NCBI GenBank assembly: GCA_025054615.1
Contig: JANWZO010000001.1
Span: 1 to 64,000 of the forward strand
DNA from: Kiritimatiellia bacterium
GTDB taxonomy: Bacteria; Verrucomicrobiota; Kiritimatiellia; CAIVKH01
Direction: 5' to 3'
Length of the DNA stretch: 64,000 nucleotides
The position numbers and the translations under genes were made by a program. Below the pieces are notes generated by a model that saw only the letters and a program-made list of their open reading frames with translations, ran no database searches and was not told the DNA's origin. Below are positions 23,171-34,512 of this stretch, in pieces (the stretch's first letter is position 1; the number at the start of each line of letters is the position of its first letter).

Positions 23171-23620
23171 TCAGTTGATTACTTCACACGTTCCGCCCAC
23201 GGCTTCGATCTTGGCTTTGGCGGACGCGCTGAAAGCATGCGCCTTGACACGGAGGGCCCGGTCAATCGTTCCCGTACCCAGGACTTTGACGCGCGCGCCG
23301 GCGCCCGAGAAAAGCCCCGCCTCGCGCATGCGGTCGGGTGTGACCTCGCTGCCTGGCTCGAAGTTGGTCAACTGTTGCAGGTTTACGGGCGTATAGGGAA
23401 TCTTCGCTCCCCGATTGAATCCACGCTTGGGCATGCGCCGGATCAGCGGCATCTGGCCACCCTCAAACGTGGATTTGTACTTATGGCCGGAACGCCCGTA
23501 CTGCCCCTTGGTTCCGCGTCCCGACGTTTTGCCGTGACCCGACGATTCGCCGCACCCGACCCGCTTCCTGCGACGGACCGCCCCCGGAACATGCTTAAGC
23601 GTGTGCAGTTTCATAACCAT
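23171..23620 (-). CDS. rplO: 50S ribosomal protein L15
   Basis: 149 residues beginning MVMKLHTLKHVPGAVRRRKR, followed by the glycine- and arginine-rich rRNA-binding stretch (GESSGHGKTSGRGTKGQYGR) and a globular C-terminus with VLGTGTIDRALRVKAHAFS. It directly follows rpsE with a 4-nt gap; the rpmD gene that usually stands between them is absent. Confidence 0.96.
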   Translation of the reverse strand: MVMKLHTLKHVPGAVRRRKRVGCGESSGHGKTSGRGTKGQYGRSGHKYKSTFEGGQMPLIRRMPKRGFNRGAKIPYTPVNLQQLTNFEPGSEVTPDRMREAGLFSGAGARVKVLGTGTIDRALRVKAHAFSASAKAKIEAVGGTCEVIN

Positions 23621-23624
23621 CCTT

Positions 23625-24110
23625 TCAGGCCGCGTCCTCGCTGCGCAGCGCCGCGATCTCCTCGCGCGACTGAAGGGACTGGAGAGCCTTCACGGTTGCG
23701 CGAACGACGTTCAACGGATTGTTGCTCCCCATGGACTTGGCTAAGACGTCGCGGATGCCAGCCAACTCGATGACGGCGCGCATGCCACCCCCGGCGATGA
23801 CGCCCGTGCCCGGCGAGGCCGGCCGCATGAACACCTTCGCGCCGCCGAACCGCGCCTCCACCTCGTGGGGAATGGTGCGGTCCTTCATGGTGACGCGGAA
23901 CATCGACCGCTTCGCCATTTCCGTCCCCTTGCGGATCGCATCCGCGGCCTCATTGGCCTTTCCCAGCGCATATCCGACGCGGCCCTCCCGATCCCCCACC
24001 ACGATCAACGCGCTGAAGCTGAAGCGGCGACCGCCCTTCACCACCTTGGCGCAGCGATTTACGTGGATCACCCGCTCTTCAAGATTATCGATCGACTCTT
24101 TTTCCTTCAC
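23625..24110 (-). CDS. rpsE: 30S ribosomal protein S5
   Basis: 161 residues. The N-terminal double-stranded-RNA-binding part ([40 protein letters not shown]) and the C-terminal part ([33 protein letters not shown]) match the family. S5 helps translational accuracy and lines the mRNA entry. It lies 12 nt after rplR. Confidence 0.97.
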   Translation of the reverse strand: MKEKESIDNLEERVIHVNRCAKVVKGGRRFSFSALIVVGDREGRVGYALGKANEAADAIRKGTEMAKRSMFRVTMKDRTIPHEVEARFGGAKVFMRPASPGTGVIAGGGMRAVIELAGIRDVLAKSMGSNNPLNVVRATVKALQSLQSREEIAALRSEDAA

Positions 24111-24122
24111 GCTGTGCCTCCG

Positions 24123-24479
24123 CTAAAACTGAAGCCCCGCTTCGCGCGCGGCATCGGCCAGCGCCCGGATTCGACCGCCGTACGTGAACCCTCCCCGGTC
24201 AAAGACAACCCGGGTGATGCCCTTCTCGAGGGCCGCCTGCGCGGCGAGTCGCCCGAGCTTCTGGGCGGTCTCGCGGTTGAGCTTCGCGCCGTCGAATTCC
24301 GCCGCGAGGGTCGAGCACTGCGCGAGCGTGCGGCCCGAACTGTCATCAATGAACTGCACGTACAGATGCCGGTTCGAGACGTACACGCTCATACGAGGCC
24401 GCTCGGGCGTGCCCACGACCTTCTGTCGGAGCCGAAGATGCCGGCGTTTCCGATAATCCTGCTTCGTTCTCACTCTCAT
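24123..24479 (-). CDS. rplR: 50S ribosomal protein L18
   Basis: 118 residues: basic start ([20 protein letters not shown]), then [20 protein letters not shown] and a C-terminal [20 protein letters not shown]. It binds 5S rRNA and attaches it to the large subunit. Two nucleotides separate it from rplF, as expected in the spc gene order. Confidence 0.97.
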   Translation of the reverse strand: MRVRTKQDYRKRRHLRLRQKVVGTPERPRMSVYVSNRHLYVQFIDDSSGRTLAQCSTLAAEFDGAKLNRETAQKLGRLAAQAALEKGITRVVFDRGGFTYGGRIRALADAAREAGLQF

Positions 24480-24481
24480 GG

Positions 24482-25018
24482 TTACGCCACCGCCTTCCCG
24501 GCCTTCCGGCGGATATGTTCGCCCTTGTAACGAATCCCCTTCCCCTTATAGGGCTCGGCCGGGAAAAAGCCCCGGATTCGCGCCGCAGTTTCCCCGACCA
24601 GATACTTGTCGGGACTCGATAGCGTGATCGCGGTTCCCTCCACGACTTTCGCCGTCACCCCGGCGGGCAATGTGTATTCAATGGGATGGGAGAACCCGAG
24701 GGAAAGCGTCAGTTTCTGGCCCTGCAACTGGGCGCGAAATCCCACGCCTTGGATTTCCAGCTCTTTAACGTAGGGTGTTGCCAGCCCTCGCACCATGTTC
24801 GCAATCAGGCTGCGCGTGGTACCGTGCAAGGCGCTCATGCCCTTGTCATCGCGGAGGGCTTTCACTCGAACGGATGGTCCCTCGACGGAAACCTGGATAC
24901 CATCGGGAATCCGAACTGACAGCTCGCCCTGCGGGCCTTTGCCCTTTGCGACGTTTCCTTCCACCGTGACGGTGACGCCTTTGGGCAACTCGATGGGTTT
25001 GGCTCCAATCCGCGACAT
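24482..25018 (-). CDS. rplF: 50S ribosomal protein L6
   Basis: 178 residues from [20 protein letters not shown]. Two repeated alpha/beta domains are present; the C-terminal signature [20 protein letters not shown] is complete. L6 lies near the factor-binding site. The frame contains ATGs 6 and 12 nt further upstream, but MSRIG is the family N-terminus. It is 5 nt after rpsH. Confidence 0.96.
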   Translation of the reverse strand: MSRIGAKPIELPKGVTVTVEGNVAKGKGPQGELSVRIPDGIQVSVEGPSVRVKALRDDKGMSALHGTTRSLIANMVRGLATPYVKELEIQGVGFRAQLQGQKLTLSLGFSHPIEYTLPAGVTAKVVEGTAITLSSPDKYLVGETAARIRGFFPAEPYKGKGIRYKGEHIRRKAGKAVA

Positions 25019-25023
25019 AATCA

Positions 25024-25419
25024 TCACCAAATGTAACAGAGGACCTCGCCGCCGACCCTCGCCCGACGGGCCTCGCGATCTGTCAAGATCCCGCGGGAGG
25101 TGCTGAGTACGGCAATGCCCGTCCCCCCTACCACCCGGGGCACGTCCGCTGCTTGTACGTAGCGGCGGATGCCGGGCTTGCTGATCCGCCGCAGCCCCCG
25201 GATGACCGGCCGCTCACGCTTGTAGCGCAGGTGCAAGCGCAACGTTTTCTTCGCGCCGTCTTCCAGCGTTTCAAACGAGATGAGATAACCTTCACTGGCC
25301 AATATCCGGGCGATCTCCTCCTTGAGCCGGGAATGCGGGACCTCGACCTCCCGCAACCCCGCCCTGGCCGCATTCCGGATTCGGGTCAACATGTCGGAAA
25401 TGGGATCGCTAAGACTCAT
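25024..25419 (-). CDS. rpsH: 30S ribosomal protein S8
   Basis: 131 residues, MSLSDPISDMLTRIRNAARA to the C-terminal GTGIAVLSTSRGILTDREAR and GGEVLCYIW. S8 binds the central domain of 16S rRNA and in many bacteria represses the spc genes. The start at 25419 is fixed by homology; the open frame to 25539 runs through rpsN. It is 11 nt after rpsN. Confidence 0.97.
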   Translation of the reverse strand: MSLSDPISDMLTRIRNAARAGLREVEVPHSRLKEEIARILASEGYLISFETLEDGAKKTLRLHLRYKRERPVIRGLRRISKPGIRRYVQAADVPRVVGGTGIAVLSTSRGILTDREARRARVGGEVLCYIW

Positions 25420-25430
25420 ATTCTTCCACC

Positions 25431-25616
25431 CTACCAGCTTGCTTTCACGACGCCGGGAATCAGTCCCTTGGAGGCCATTTCCCGGAAGCAGATGCGGCAC
25501 AACTGAAACTTTCGCATGTAGGCGCGGCGGCGGCCGCAATTCTTACAGCGATGATACGCGCGCACCTTGAACTTTGGCGGGCGTTCCGCTTTGACCATCC
25601 ACGAAATTTTCGCCAA
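25431..25616 (-). CDS. rpsN: 30S ribosomal protein S14, zinc (type Z)
   Basis: A 61-residue short form, [20 protein letters not shown] then [20 protein letters not shown] and RICFREMA. The two CxxC pairs that hold zinc are intact (CKNC and CRIC). It sits in the head of the small subunit. No zinc-free long paralogue is in the window. It lies between rplE and rpsH in the standard order. Confidence 0.97.
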   Translation of the reverse strand: MAKISWMVKAERPPKFKVRAYHRCKNCGRRRAYMRKFQLCRICFREMASKGLIPGVVKASW

Positions 25617-25640
25617 GTGCGTACCTCCAAACTTAGTGGC

Positions 25641-26180
25641 CTAGCTCGTTGCAAAGGGCATGCCCAACATCCGGAGCAGGTCCTTGGCTTCCTCATTGGT
25701 CCGGGCCGTCGTGACCAATGTGATGTCCATCCCGTGGACCTTCCTGATCTGGTCAGGATCGACCTCCGGGAAAATGGTATGTTCCTTGATGCCGAGGGTG
25801 TAATTCCCCCGGCCATCGAACCCGCGGTTCGGAACCCCTCGAAAGTCGCGAATACGGGGCAGCGAGACGTGAATCAGTCGCTCCAAAAATTCGTACATAC
25901 GAGCCCCGCGCAACGTCACCCGCGCGCCAACGGGTTGCCCCGCACGCACCTTGAAATTGGCGATACTCTTTTTCGCCTTCGTCACCTGAGGCCGTTGACC
26001 TGTGATCCGGGCAAGATCTTCCACCAGCGACTTGAAGGTATCCTTGTCCACCTGGGAACTGATGCCCATGTTGACAACGATCTTGGTCAGCCGAGGAATC
26101 TGCATCACGTTCGCATACCCGCGGGATTGCCGGAGCGCGGGCGCGACCTCTTTGCGGTATTTTTCCTGTAGCGCTGCCAT
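25641..26180 (-). CDS. rplE: 50S ribosomal protein L5
   Basis: 179 residues. The sequence [18 protein letters not shown], then [20 protein letters not shown] and the C-terminal [20 protein letters not shown] are the L5 hallmarks. L5 binds 5S rRNA and touches P-site tRNA. It follows rplX by 13 nt. Confidence 0.97.
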   Translation of the reverse strand: MAALQEKYRKEVAPALRQSRGYANVMQIPRLTKIVVNMGISSQVDKDTFKSLVEDLARITGQRPQVTKAKKSIANFKVRAGQPVGARVTLRGARMYEFLERLIHVSLPRIRDFRGVPNRGFDGRGNYTLGIKEHTIFPEVDPDQIRKVHGMDITLVTTARTNEEAKDLLRMLGMPFATS

Positions 26181-26193
26181 AGATCCTTACCCC

Positions 26194-26460
26194 TCACCCC
26201 GCTGGCTTCGCCGCTTTTTTCGCGCGCGATTCGTCAAACCGCACAAGTTTCGAAACGTGCAGCGGCGCCTCGCGCTCGATGATGCCCCCCTTCGGATTGT
26301 CCTGCGTCTTCCGCATGTGGCGCTTGACGTAATTGACGCCCTCGACAATCGCAAGCCCCTCGCGCGGCATCACGCGCAGGACCTTTCCGGTCTTCCCCTT
26401 GTGCTCCCCCGACCGGACATAGACGACGTCGCCCCGCTTGATGTGCCTCACGCGTTCCAT
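26194..26460 (-). CDS. rplX: 50S ribosomal protein L24
   Basis: 88 residues with the KOW motif (HIKRGDVVYVRSGEHKGKTG) and the C-terminal VKRHMRKTQDNPKGGIIERE. L24 starts assembly of the large subunit. The ATG at 26460 shares one base with the rplN stop (TGATG) and has GGAGG 7 nt upstream inside rplN; a GTG three bases earlier is a less likely start. Translation is probably coupled to rplN. Confidence 0.96.
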   Translation of the reverse strand: MERVRHIKRGDVVYVRSGEHKGKTGKVLRVMPREGLAIVEGVNYVKRHMRKTQDNPKGGIIEREAPLHVSKLVRFDESRAKKAAKPAG

Positions 26461-26825
26461 CACACAACCTCCGGCGCCAGCGAAATAATCTTCATGTAAT
26501 TGCGTTCGCGCAGCTCGCGCGCCACGGGGCCGAAAATGCGAGTTCCCTTCGGATTGCGCTCGGCGTCCACGATGACGGCCGCGTTGCGGTCGAAACGGAT
26601 CAATGAGCCATCGGGCCGCCGGATGGCCTGCTTGGTGCGGACGATGACGGCATCATAAATTTCGCCCTTCTTGACCATCCCCGTGGGAATCGCGTCCTTC
26701 ACCGTCACCTTGATCACATCGCCGATGTGGGCATATGGGCGGTGCTGACCGAGCACGTGGATGCACTGCAGCGCCTTCGCGCCCGTGTTGTCGGCGGGAT
26801 CCAGCATGGTTTTCATCGTAATCAT
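26460..26825 (-). CDS. rplN: 50S ribosomal protein L14
   Basis: 121 residues, [20 protein letters not shown] through [20 protein letters not shown] to [21 protein letters not shown]14 forms part of the subunit interface. A normal full-length member, 11 nt after rpsQ and overlapping rplX by one base. Confidence 0.97.
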   Translation of the reverse strand: MITMKTMLDPADNTGAKALQCIHVLGQHRPYAHIGDVIKVTVKDAIPTGMVKKGEIYDAVIVRTKQAIRRPDGSLIRFDRNAAVIVDAERNPKGTRIFGPVARELRERNYMKIISLAPEVV

Positions 26826-26836
26826 GGCCTGTCACC

Positions 26837-27115
26837 TCACCCGGGCTTCTGCGCGCGGGCGACAACTTCGACGAGCCGCCAGCGCTTGAGCCGGCTCATC
26901 GGCCGGCACTCGACGATGCGCACCGTGTCGCCCGCCTTTGCTTCGCCCTTCTCATCATGCGCGTAGTACTTCTTGGTCACCGTGATTTCCTTGCCGTAGC
27001 GCGGGTGCCGAACGCGCCGGGTCACTTTGACGACGATGGTCTTCGCCGCCTTGTCGCTGACCACAGTCCCTTTCCGCTCTTTGCGGACACTCCGTTGCAT
27101 CGCCTGGCTCGTCAT
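26837..27115 (-). CDS. rpsQ: 30S ribosomal protein S17
   Basis: 92 residues. The OB-fold core [36 protein letters not shown] and [20 protein letters not shown] is complete. S17 is a primary 16S rRNA binder. The ATG at 27115 overlaps the rpmC stop (ATGA), which favours it over the internal Met five residues later. Confidence 0.96.
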   Translation of the reverse strand: MTSQAMQRSVRKERKGTVVSDKAAKTIVVKVTRRVRHPRYGKEITVTKKYYAHDEKGEAKAGDTVRIVECRPMSRLKRWRLVEVVARAQKPG

Positions 27116-27315
27116 GACGCCCTCTTGGCCAACGCCTGTTCTCTCATCACCGTCTGAATCCGCGCGATGTCGCGGCGCAGATCGCGGAGCCTCGAGGGCT
27201 TTTCAAGACGCCCCGAGGATTGCTGCACGCGAAGGTTGAACAACTCCCGCCGCACATCGCCGAGCTTTTGCTGAAGCTCGGCCTCCGTCATCCCTCTCAA
27301 TTCGGCCGCCTTCAT
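27112..27315 (-). CDS. rpmC: 50S ribosomal protein L29
   Basis: 67 residues forming a helical hairpin: [20 protein letters not shown], then [20 protein letters not shown] and a final helix. L29 lies at the exit tunnel where signal recognition particle docks. GGGAGGA precedes the ATG at 27315; the longer open frame to 27435 overlaps rplP and was not used. Confidence 0.96.
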   Translation of the reverse strand: MKAAELRGMTEAELQQKLGDVRRELFNLRVQQSSGRLEKPSRLRDLRRDIARIQTVMREQALAKRAS

Positions 27316-27331
27316 AGGTTCCTCCCTCGCA

Positions 27332-27748
27332 TCATGCCCCATGCCGATGCACGAAACGGGTCGGTATTGGCAGCTTGCTGGCCGCCAACCGCAACGACTC
27401 GCGGGCGACGGATTCCGGAACTCCATCCAACTCAAACAACATGCGTCCCGGCCGCACGACCGCGACCCAACCCTCCACAGGGCCCTTGCCCTTACCCATT
27501 CGCGTTTCCAACGGCTTTTTTGTGTACGGCTTGTCCGGAAAAACGCGAAGCCACAATTTGCCCTTTCGCTTCATCGAACGGCTGATCGCGACACGGCAGG
27601 CCTCGAGCTGGATATTCGTGATCCACGCGCGTCCGAGCGCCTGCAGCCCATATTCGCCAAAAGCCAGCGTGTTGCCGGATGCCGCGTCGCCTTTCAGGCT
27701 GCCCCTCTGCTGCTTGCGATATTTCACTCGTTTAGGCATGAGCGGCAT
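27332..27748 (-). CDS. rplP: 50S ribosomal protein L16
   Basis: 138 residues, [20 protein letters not shown] ... [20 protein letters not shown] ... [21 protein letters not shown]16 helps place tRNA in the A site. AAAGGAGG stands 6 nt before the ATG at 27748, so translation starts inside the end of rpsC with a 17-nt overlap. Confidence 0.96.
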   Translation of the reverse strand: MPLMPKRVKYRKQQRGSLKGDAASGNTLAFGEYGLQALGRAWITNIQLEACRVAISRSMKRKGKLWLRVFPDKPYTKKPLETRMGKGKGPVEGWVAVVRPGRMLFELDGVPESVARESLRLAASKLPIPTRFVHRHGA

Positions 27749-28391
27749 GGCTCGCCTCCTTTGCCGGCTGCTCCGGCTTTCGGCAGATCCAGACCTTGAT
27801 GCCGATCTTACCCGCCACCGTGTTGGCTTCCGCGAAGCCATATTGCACATTTTCGCGGAGAGTGTGCAGCGGGACCTTGCCCTCGCGATACCCCTCCCGC
27901 CGCGCGAGCTCGGCTCCTCCAAGCCGGCCCGACGCTAGCACCCGGATGCCCAGCGCGCCGAGCTCCATCGCCATCTGAACCGCCCGTTTGAGCGCGCGGC
28001 GAAACGAGACCCGCCGCTCCAATTGCAGCGCGATATTTTCCGCAACGAGCTGCGCGTTGAGATCCGGATCTTTGATTTCCTTAATCTCCACGTAGATTTC
28101 CTTGCCCGTCATCTTCGCGATCTCCTCGCGAAGCTTCTCAAGGTCCGCGCCCTTGCGTCCGATCACGATGCCCGGACGCGCCGTGTACACCGTGATGCGA
28201 GCGCGATTCGCATAGCGCTCGATCAGGATGTCCGGAACCGCCGCCTCCTTGAGCCGGTTCTTCACCAACTCCCGGATTTTGATGTCCTCCTGGAGCAGCG
28301 GTCCAAAATTCTTCTTGTCCGCGATCCATCGGGATCGCCAGTCCTTCGTGACCGTGACGCGAAGGCCGATCGGATTGACTTTCTGTCCCAA
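27732..28391 (-). CDS. rpsC: 30S ribosomal protein S3
   Basis: 219 residues starting [20 protein letters not shown]. The KH domain motif [20 protein letters not shown] and the C-terminal domain ([31 protein letters not shown]) are present. S3 surrounds the mRNA entry and has unwinding activity with S4 and S5. It is 36 nt after rplV. Confidence 0.97.
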   Translation of the reverse strand: MGQKVNPIGLRVTVTKDWRSRWIADKKNFGPLLQEDIKIRELVKNRLKEAAVPDILIERYANRARITVYTARPGIVIGRKGADLEKLREEIAKMTGKEIYVEIKEIKDPDLNAQLVAENIALQLERRVSFRRALKRAVQMAMELGALGIRVLASGRLGGAELARREGYREGKVPLHTLRENVQYGFAEANTVAGKIGIKVWICRKPEQPAKEASHAAHA

Positions 28392-28427
28392 GTGTCCGCT
28401 CCTTTGGTTCGACGTGACAAAAAAGTG

Positions 28428-28775
28428 TTATTCTTTCTTCTTATCGCGCGCCGTCAACACAATCCTCACATGGCTCATGCGGCGCAGGATCGGGCTCGCG
28501 CTGCCGCGCGCTCGCGGCCAGTAGCGCTTCATTCGAGGGCCGTCTTCGACCACAGCGAGCTTCACCACCAGGTCGTCCGCGGATACGCCGTTGTTTGCCT
28601 CCGCGTTCGCGATGGCGGAACGGAGGGTCTTGCCGAGCCAAAACCCGGCCTTCCGCGCGTTGAAATCCGCGATGCGGAGCGCCTCGGCCACGGGCTTGCC
28701 CTGAAGGGCCCGTGCAAGGTCTCGCGCCTTCGACGGAGACATCCGCACGAATTTGCTGATTGCTGTCACTTCCAT
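28428..28775 (-). CDS. rplV: 50S ribosomal protein L22
   Basis: 115 residues, MEVTAISKFVRMSPSKARDL and a C-terminal WPRARGSASPILRRMSHVRI whose hairpin lines the exit tunnel. It normally follows rpsS directly; here a 519-nt gene for an unrelated secreted protein stands between them, ending 7 nt before this ATG. Confidence 0.97.
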   Translation of the reverse strand: MEVTAISKFVRMSPSKARDLARALQGKPVAEALRIADFNARKAGFWLGKTLRSAIANAEANNGVSADDLVVKLAVVEDGPRMKRYWPRARGSASPILRRMSHVRIVLTARDKKKE

Positions 28776-28782
28776 CTTTGCC

Positions 28783-29301
28783 TCACTCTCTCTTCATCCG
28801 CCAAACGACGGCCCGATCCCCCTGTTCGGGAAACGAGCCGCGCTCCTGCGTCTCCACCCGCGCGCCGGCGATCCGTTCACGAACCTCCACCACCCGCGCT
28901 CGGGCGATCACAACGCCGTCGCGAACAATCGCCACCGCGAGCCCCGGCCTCAGACCGTCGCGCACCCCGCCCCGAAGGGCAACCAACCCGAGCTCCCGGC
29001 TGGCGTCGACCACGGGCCAACCGTCGGGCGCCACATCGCCACCGCCCGGCTCCGCCGACGGCAACGGAGCGGTCGCAAGCGTCCACCGGTCTGCCCGCAT
29101 TTCCCCTTCGGCGAGGCGGGCCAGCAAACGGTCCCGCTCCGCCTCCAGCGCCGCGACGGTCTCGCGCAACCTCGCATTCTCCTCGGCGAGGCGCCGCGCG
29201 AGCAGCTTGGCTTCCTCGGCTGCGGGGTCCGCCGCCCGCGACAGCGGAGTGACGGCGATTAATCCGGCGATCAACCAGCCGCTCGCAGCCCATCCCCGCA
29301 T
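28783..29301 (-). CDS. Secreted coiled-coil protein inserted in the S10 gene set
   Basis: 172 residues with no relation to ribosomal proteins. It has a signal peptide (MRGWAASGWLIAGLIAVTPL, cut near SRA-AD), a heptad coiled coil (about 27-68: LARRLAEENARLRETVAALE AERDRLLARL), a proline/glycine linker, and a small beta domain (about 98-168) with ELGLVALRGGVRDGLRPGLA and GVVIARARVVEVRERIAGAR. That last part resembles SH3-like barrels found after coiled coils in other secreted proteins of PVC bacteria (recollection). It is on the same strand as the cluster, 18 nt after rpsS and 7 nt before rplV, so it must be on the ribosomal mRNA. Location is probably periplasm or envelope. Function unknown. 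Confidence 0.7.
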   Translation of the reverse strand: MRGWAASGWLIAGLIAVTPLSRAADPAAEEAKLLARRLAEENARLRETVAALEAERDRLLARLAEGEMRADRWTLATAPLPSAEPGGGDVAPDGWPVVDASRELGLVALRGGVRDGLRPGLAVAIVRDGVVIARARVVEVRERIAGARVETQERGSFPEQGDRAVVWRMKRE

Positions 29302-29319
29302 GACCCTCCGCCTCCCCGA

Positions 29320-29604
29320 CTACTTCAGGGAGACCGTCTTGTCGGTCGCCGCGCCGTGCTTTCGGAACGTCCGAGTGGGCGAAAATTCGCCCAGCCGATG
29401 TCCGACCATGTTTTCCGTTATAAAAACCGTGTTGAAGGTTTTGCCGTTGTGGATCGCGAACGTATGACCCACAAACTCCGGCACAATCATCGAGCGGCGC
29501 GACCACGTCTTGATCGGCCGCTTCTGTCCGCTCTTCTCCAACTGCTCCACCTTCTTAAGCAGCTTGGCATCCACAAATGGCCCTTTGCGAATCGAGCGAC
29601 CCAT
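29320..29604 (-). CDS. rpsS: 30S ribosomal protein S19
   Basis: 94 residues: [20 protein letters not shown], then [20 protein letters not shown] and [21 protein letters not shown]19 pairs with S13 in the subunit head. It follows rplB by 3 nt. Its usual downstream neighbour rplV is displaced by a secreted-protein gene. Confidence 0.97.
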   Translation of the reverse strand: MGRSIRKGPFVDAKLLKKVEQLEKSGQKRPIKTWSRRSMIVPEFVGHTFAIHNGKTFNTVFITENMVGHRLGEFSPTRTFRKHGAATDKTVSLK

Positions 29605-29607
29605 CGA

Positions 29608-30432
29608 TCATTTCCTCCGCTGCAAAATGAATCGGCCTGACGGCTTGCGCTTGTTGCGCGTCTTTTTGCCCTTGGCCAATTTGCCCCACGGCGACCGGGG
29701 GTGTCCGCCGCCGGAGGTCCGACCCTCGCCGCCACCCATGGGATGGTCGATCGGATTCATGGCAACACCGCGAACGGTCGGACGAATGCCCATCCAACGC
29801 TTGCGGCCGGCCTTCCCGAGCGACACGTTCTGATGGTCAATGTTGCCGACCTGGCCCACGGTTGCGTAGCAAGTGTCGCGAACCATCCGTATCTCCCCGG
29901 AAGGCAAACGGACTTGCGCAAAGCCGCCCTCCACCGCCATGATCTCCGCTGCCGCGCCCGCGCCCCGGACCAACTGGGCGCCTCGGCCCGGGTACAACTC
30001 TATGTTGTGCACGGGCAGGCCGGCGGGAATCTTGGCCAGCGGAAGCGCGTTGCCCTCGGTCGGCTCCGCCGTCGGCCCGGACATCAGCACGTCTCCCACC
30101 TTCATGTTGAGCGTGGCCAGGATGTAGCGCTTTTCGCCGTCCGCATAGGTCAGGAGCGCAATCCGGGCCGAACGATTCGGATCGTATTCGATCGCCGTGA
30201 CCTTCGCGGGAATGCCGTGCTTGTCCCGCTTGAAATCGATGATGCGGAGGTGCCGCTTGTGGCCGCCACCGCGGTGCCGGACGGTAATCCGCCCGTACAT
30301 GTTGCGGCCCGCCTGCGACTTTCGGGACTGGATCAGCCGCTTCTCCGGCTTAGACTTCGTAATTTCCGAAAAGTCCGGCAGTTCGGTGAAGCGGAGCGAA
30401 GGGGTGATGGGTCGATTGGCTTTCAGCGGCAT
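29608..30432 (-). CDS. rplB: 50S ribosomal protein L2
   Basis: 274 residues. The RNA-binding OB and SH3 domains are seen in [20 protein letters not shown] and [20 protein letters not shown]. The C-terminal [20 protein letters not shown] includes the conserved histidine near the peptidyl-transferase centre. Full length and canonical, 10 nt after rplW. Confidence 0.97.
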   Translation of the reverse strand: MPLKANRPITPSLRFTELPDFSEITKSKPEKRLIQSRKSQAGRNMYGRITVRHRGGGHKRHLRIIDFKRDKHGIPAKVTAIEYDPNRSARIALLTYADGEKRYILATLNMKVGDVLMSGPTAEPTEGNALPLAKIPAGLPVHNIELYPGRGAQLVRGAGAAAEIMAVEGGFAQVRLPSGEIRMVRDTCYATVGQVGNIDHQNVSLGKAGRKRWMGIRPTVRGVAMNPIDHPMGGGEGRTSGGGHPRSPWGKLAKGKKTRNKRKPSGRFILQRRK

Positions 30433-30442
30433 GGCGCACTCC

Positions 30443-30727
30443 CTAGGTCAGATCAATTTTGTCCCCCTCCTTGAGGGTGACGATGGCTCGCTTCCTGTCG
30501 GGCCGGTAACCGATGAGGCCGCGCCGGTTACGCTTCGCCTTGCCGGCACGGTTCAAAGTGTTGACCTTGACGACCCCAACATTGAAGAGCTGCTCGACGG
30601 CGCGCTTGATCTCCAGCTTGTTCGCATCAGCCGCGACCTCGAAGAAATAGGTGTTTTGTTTCTCGGTGAGGCCAGCTCCCTTTTCCGTCAGCTCTAGCCT
30701 CTTAATGATGACCTCAGCGGGTTTCAT
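30443..30727 (-). CDS. rplW: 50S ribosomal protein L23
   Basis: 94 residues. The family pattern is seen in [40 protein letters not shown] and [16 protein letters not shown]23 is the docking point for trigger factor and the signal recognition particle at the exit tunnel. Its ATG overlaps the rplD stop (ATGA). Confidence 0.96.
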   Translation of the reverse strand: MKPAEVIIKRLELTEKGAGLTEKQNTYFFEVAADANKLEIKRAVEQLFNVGVVKVNTLNRAGKAKRNRRGLIGYRPDRKRAIVTLKEGDKIDLT

Positions 30728-31365
30728 GTCGATGCCTCCCTGTCGGTCAGTCGTTCCTGCAGGCGCTCGAGGCCGGCTCGGGTGATCACTAGCAGGGGGT
30801 ATTTCAGGACCTGCAAAGCGTTGACATCCCCCGGTCGCGCAACCTCCACACGAGGCAGATTGCGCGCGGCCAGCGCTAGCTCTCGGCTTACCGACTCGAT
30901 CACCACCAACGCGCCACGATCGGCCTTCAAATTCCGAAGGATTCCCGCAAGTTCACCGGTTTTCGGTTTGTCCAGCACGAGCGAGTCGAGAACACGGACT
31001 TCGCCGGCGGCGAATTTGTCCCAAACGGCCTTCCGCAGCGCGAGCCGGGCCTGCTTGCGCGGGAGCGCTTTGGCATAGCTGCGCGGCTTCGGACCAAACA
31101 CGACGCCGCCACCCCTCCAGATCGGCGACCGCCGATAACCCGCTCGCGCGCGCCCCGTGCCCTTCTGACGCCAAGGCTTTTTTCCGTGGCCGGCCACCTC
31201 CCCCTTGTTCTTCGTGCACGCCGTCCCCGCACGCCCGTTTGCCCGGATTGTCACAACCGCCTGAACGAGCGCCTCGGACGCGCTCGGCGGCGCCTTCAGC
31301 GCCTCGGGGACCTGAAGCTCCCCGACGGCCTGGCCCTGCTGGTTGAGGATCGGAATCGCGCTCAT
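30724..31365 (-). CDS. rplD: 50S ribosomal protein L4
   Basis: 213 residues. The tunnel loop is seen in KPWRQKGTGRARAGYRRSPI and FGPKPRSYAKALPRKQARLA, and the C-terminal half has VLDSLVLDKPKTGELAGIL. L4 reaches into the exit tunnel and in Escherichia coli also represses the S10 operon; no matching leader is seen here because rpsJ follows fusA by only 3 nt. Confidence 0.96.
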   Translation of the reverse strand: MSAIPILNQQGQAVGELQVPEALKAPPSASEALVQAVVTIRANGRAGTACTKNKGEVAGHGKKPWRQKGTGRARAGYRRSPIWRGGGVVFGPKPRSYAKALPRKQARLALRKAVWDKFAAGEVRVLDSLVLDKPKTGELAGILRNLKADRGALVVIESVSRELALAARNLPRVEVARPGDVNALQVLKYPLLVITRAGLERLQERLTDREAST

Positions 31366-31366
31366 C

Positions 31367-32002
31367 TTACTTCCCCGCCTTCTTCAACGCCTTGCGCACA
31401 ATCACCAACCCGCCGGTCGGGCCCGGCACCGCGCCCTCGACCAGCAGCACATGGTCCGCAGGTCGAACCTGCACAACCCGCAGATTTTGCGTGGTCACGC
31501 GCACGTTTCCCATGTGGCCGGGCATCCGTTTGTTCTTCATGATACGCGCCGGCCATGTGCGCTGACCGATCGCGCCGATCCGTCGGTGCGACATATGCCC
31601 GTGCGACTGTGGCCCGCCGCCCATGCGGTGGCGCTTGACGACGCCCTGGAAGCCGCGCCCCTTGGTCGTGCCGGTTACATCCACATGCGTGACGCCCTCA
31701 AAAATGGCCGCTGTGACCTGGTCGCCTTCTTTGATCGAATCGTCAGGCGAGACACGAATCTCACGCAGAACGCGGCAGGGCGCGACGCCCGCCTTTTTGA
31801 ACCGGCCCAATTCGGGCTTGGTCAGCCGGGATTCTTTCTGCTCAAGAAAGCCCAGTTGAACCGCGTCGTATCCGTCCCTCGCCGCCGTTTTCCGCTGAAC
31901 CACGACGCAAGGCCCCGCGGCAATGATCGTGACCGGCACGAAGCGGCCGGACTCGTCATACACCTGCGTCATCCCCAATTTTCTGCCGATCAATCCATTC
32001 AT
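31367..32002 (-). CDS. rplC: 50S ribosomal protein L3
   Basis: 211 residues from MNGLIGRKLGMTQVYDESGR. The central loop near the peptidyl-transferase centre is seen in GTTKGRGFQGVVKRHRMGGG and SHRRIGAIGQRTWPARIMKN, followed by KRMPGHMGNVRVTTQNLRVV. The start at 32002 follows homology; the open frame to 32056 overlaps the rpsJ end. The ribosome site is weak. Confidence 0.96.
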   Translation of the reverse strand: MNGLIGRKLGMTQVYDESGRFVPVTIIAAGPCVVVQRKTAARDGYDAVQLGFLEQKESRLTKPELGRFKKAGVAPCRVLREIRVSPDDSIKEGDQVTAAIFEGVTHVDVTGTTKGRGFQGVVKRHRMGGGPQSHGHMSHRRIGAIGQRTWPARIMKNKRMPGHMGNVRVTTQNLRVVQVRPADHVLLVEGAVPGPTGGLVIVRKALKKAGK

Positions 32003-32052
32003 ACGCGGCTTTCTAACTAAGTATTCTGTGATCTTGTTCCGAGCAGCCCGCC

Positions 32053-32361
32053 TCAAATTTTGATCGTGATGTCCACGCCGGCTGGGAGGTTGAGTTTCTT
32101 CAACTCGTCGACCGTTTTGATGGTGGGGTCAATAATATCGAGGATTCGCTTGTGCGTCCGGATCTCGAACTGCTCCATTGACTTTTTGTCCACGTGGGGA
32201 CTGCGATTTACGCTGTAGCGCTCGATCTTGGTCGGCAGCGGAATGGGTCCCGCCACACGAGCGCCGGTGCGTTTGGCCGTCTCCACGATGTCGCTCGCGG
32301 ACTGGTCCAGCACCCGGTGGTCGTACGCCTTCAGCCTGATTCGAATGCGTTGCCCGGTCAT
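32053..32361 (-). CDS. rpsJ: 30S ribosomal protein S10
   Basis: 102 residues, [40 protein letters not shown] and [21 protein letters not shown]10 is also NusE, the partner of NusG and NusB in antitermination. It lies 3 nt after fusA, joining the str and S10 gene sets without the tuf gene that often intervenes. Confidence 0.97.
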   Translation of the reverse strand: MTGQRIRIRLKAYDHRVLDQSASDIVETAKRTGARVAGPIPLPTKIERYSVNRSPHVDKKSMEQFEIRTHKRILDIIDPTIKTVDELKKLNLPAGVDITIKI

Positions 32362-32364
32362 GAT

Positions 32365-34494
<2,130 letters not shown>

Positions 34495-34512
34495 GGCGCG
34501 GTCGGAGCACGA

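Noticed and set aside
23620-23625. Possible rpmD between rpsE and rplO
   Set aside because: Only four bases separate the two genes and no L30-like frame exists nearby.
28023-29252. 409-codon plus-strand open frame
   Set aside because: Antisense across rpsC, rplV and the coiled-coil gene; arginine/proline-rich low-complexity translation, so a shadow.
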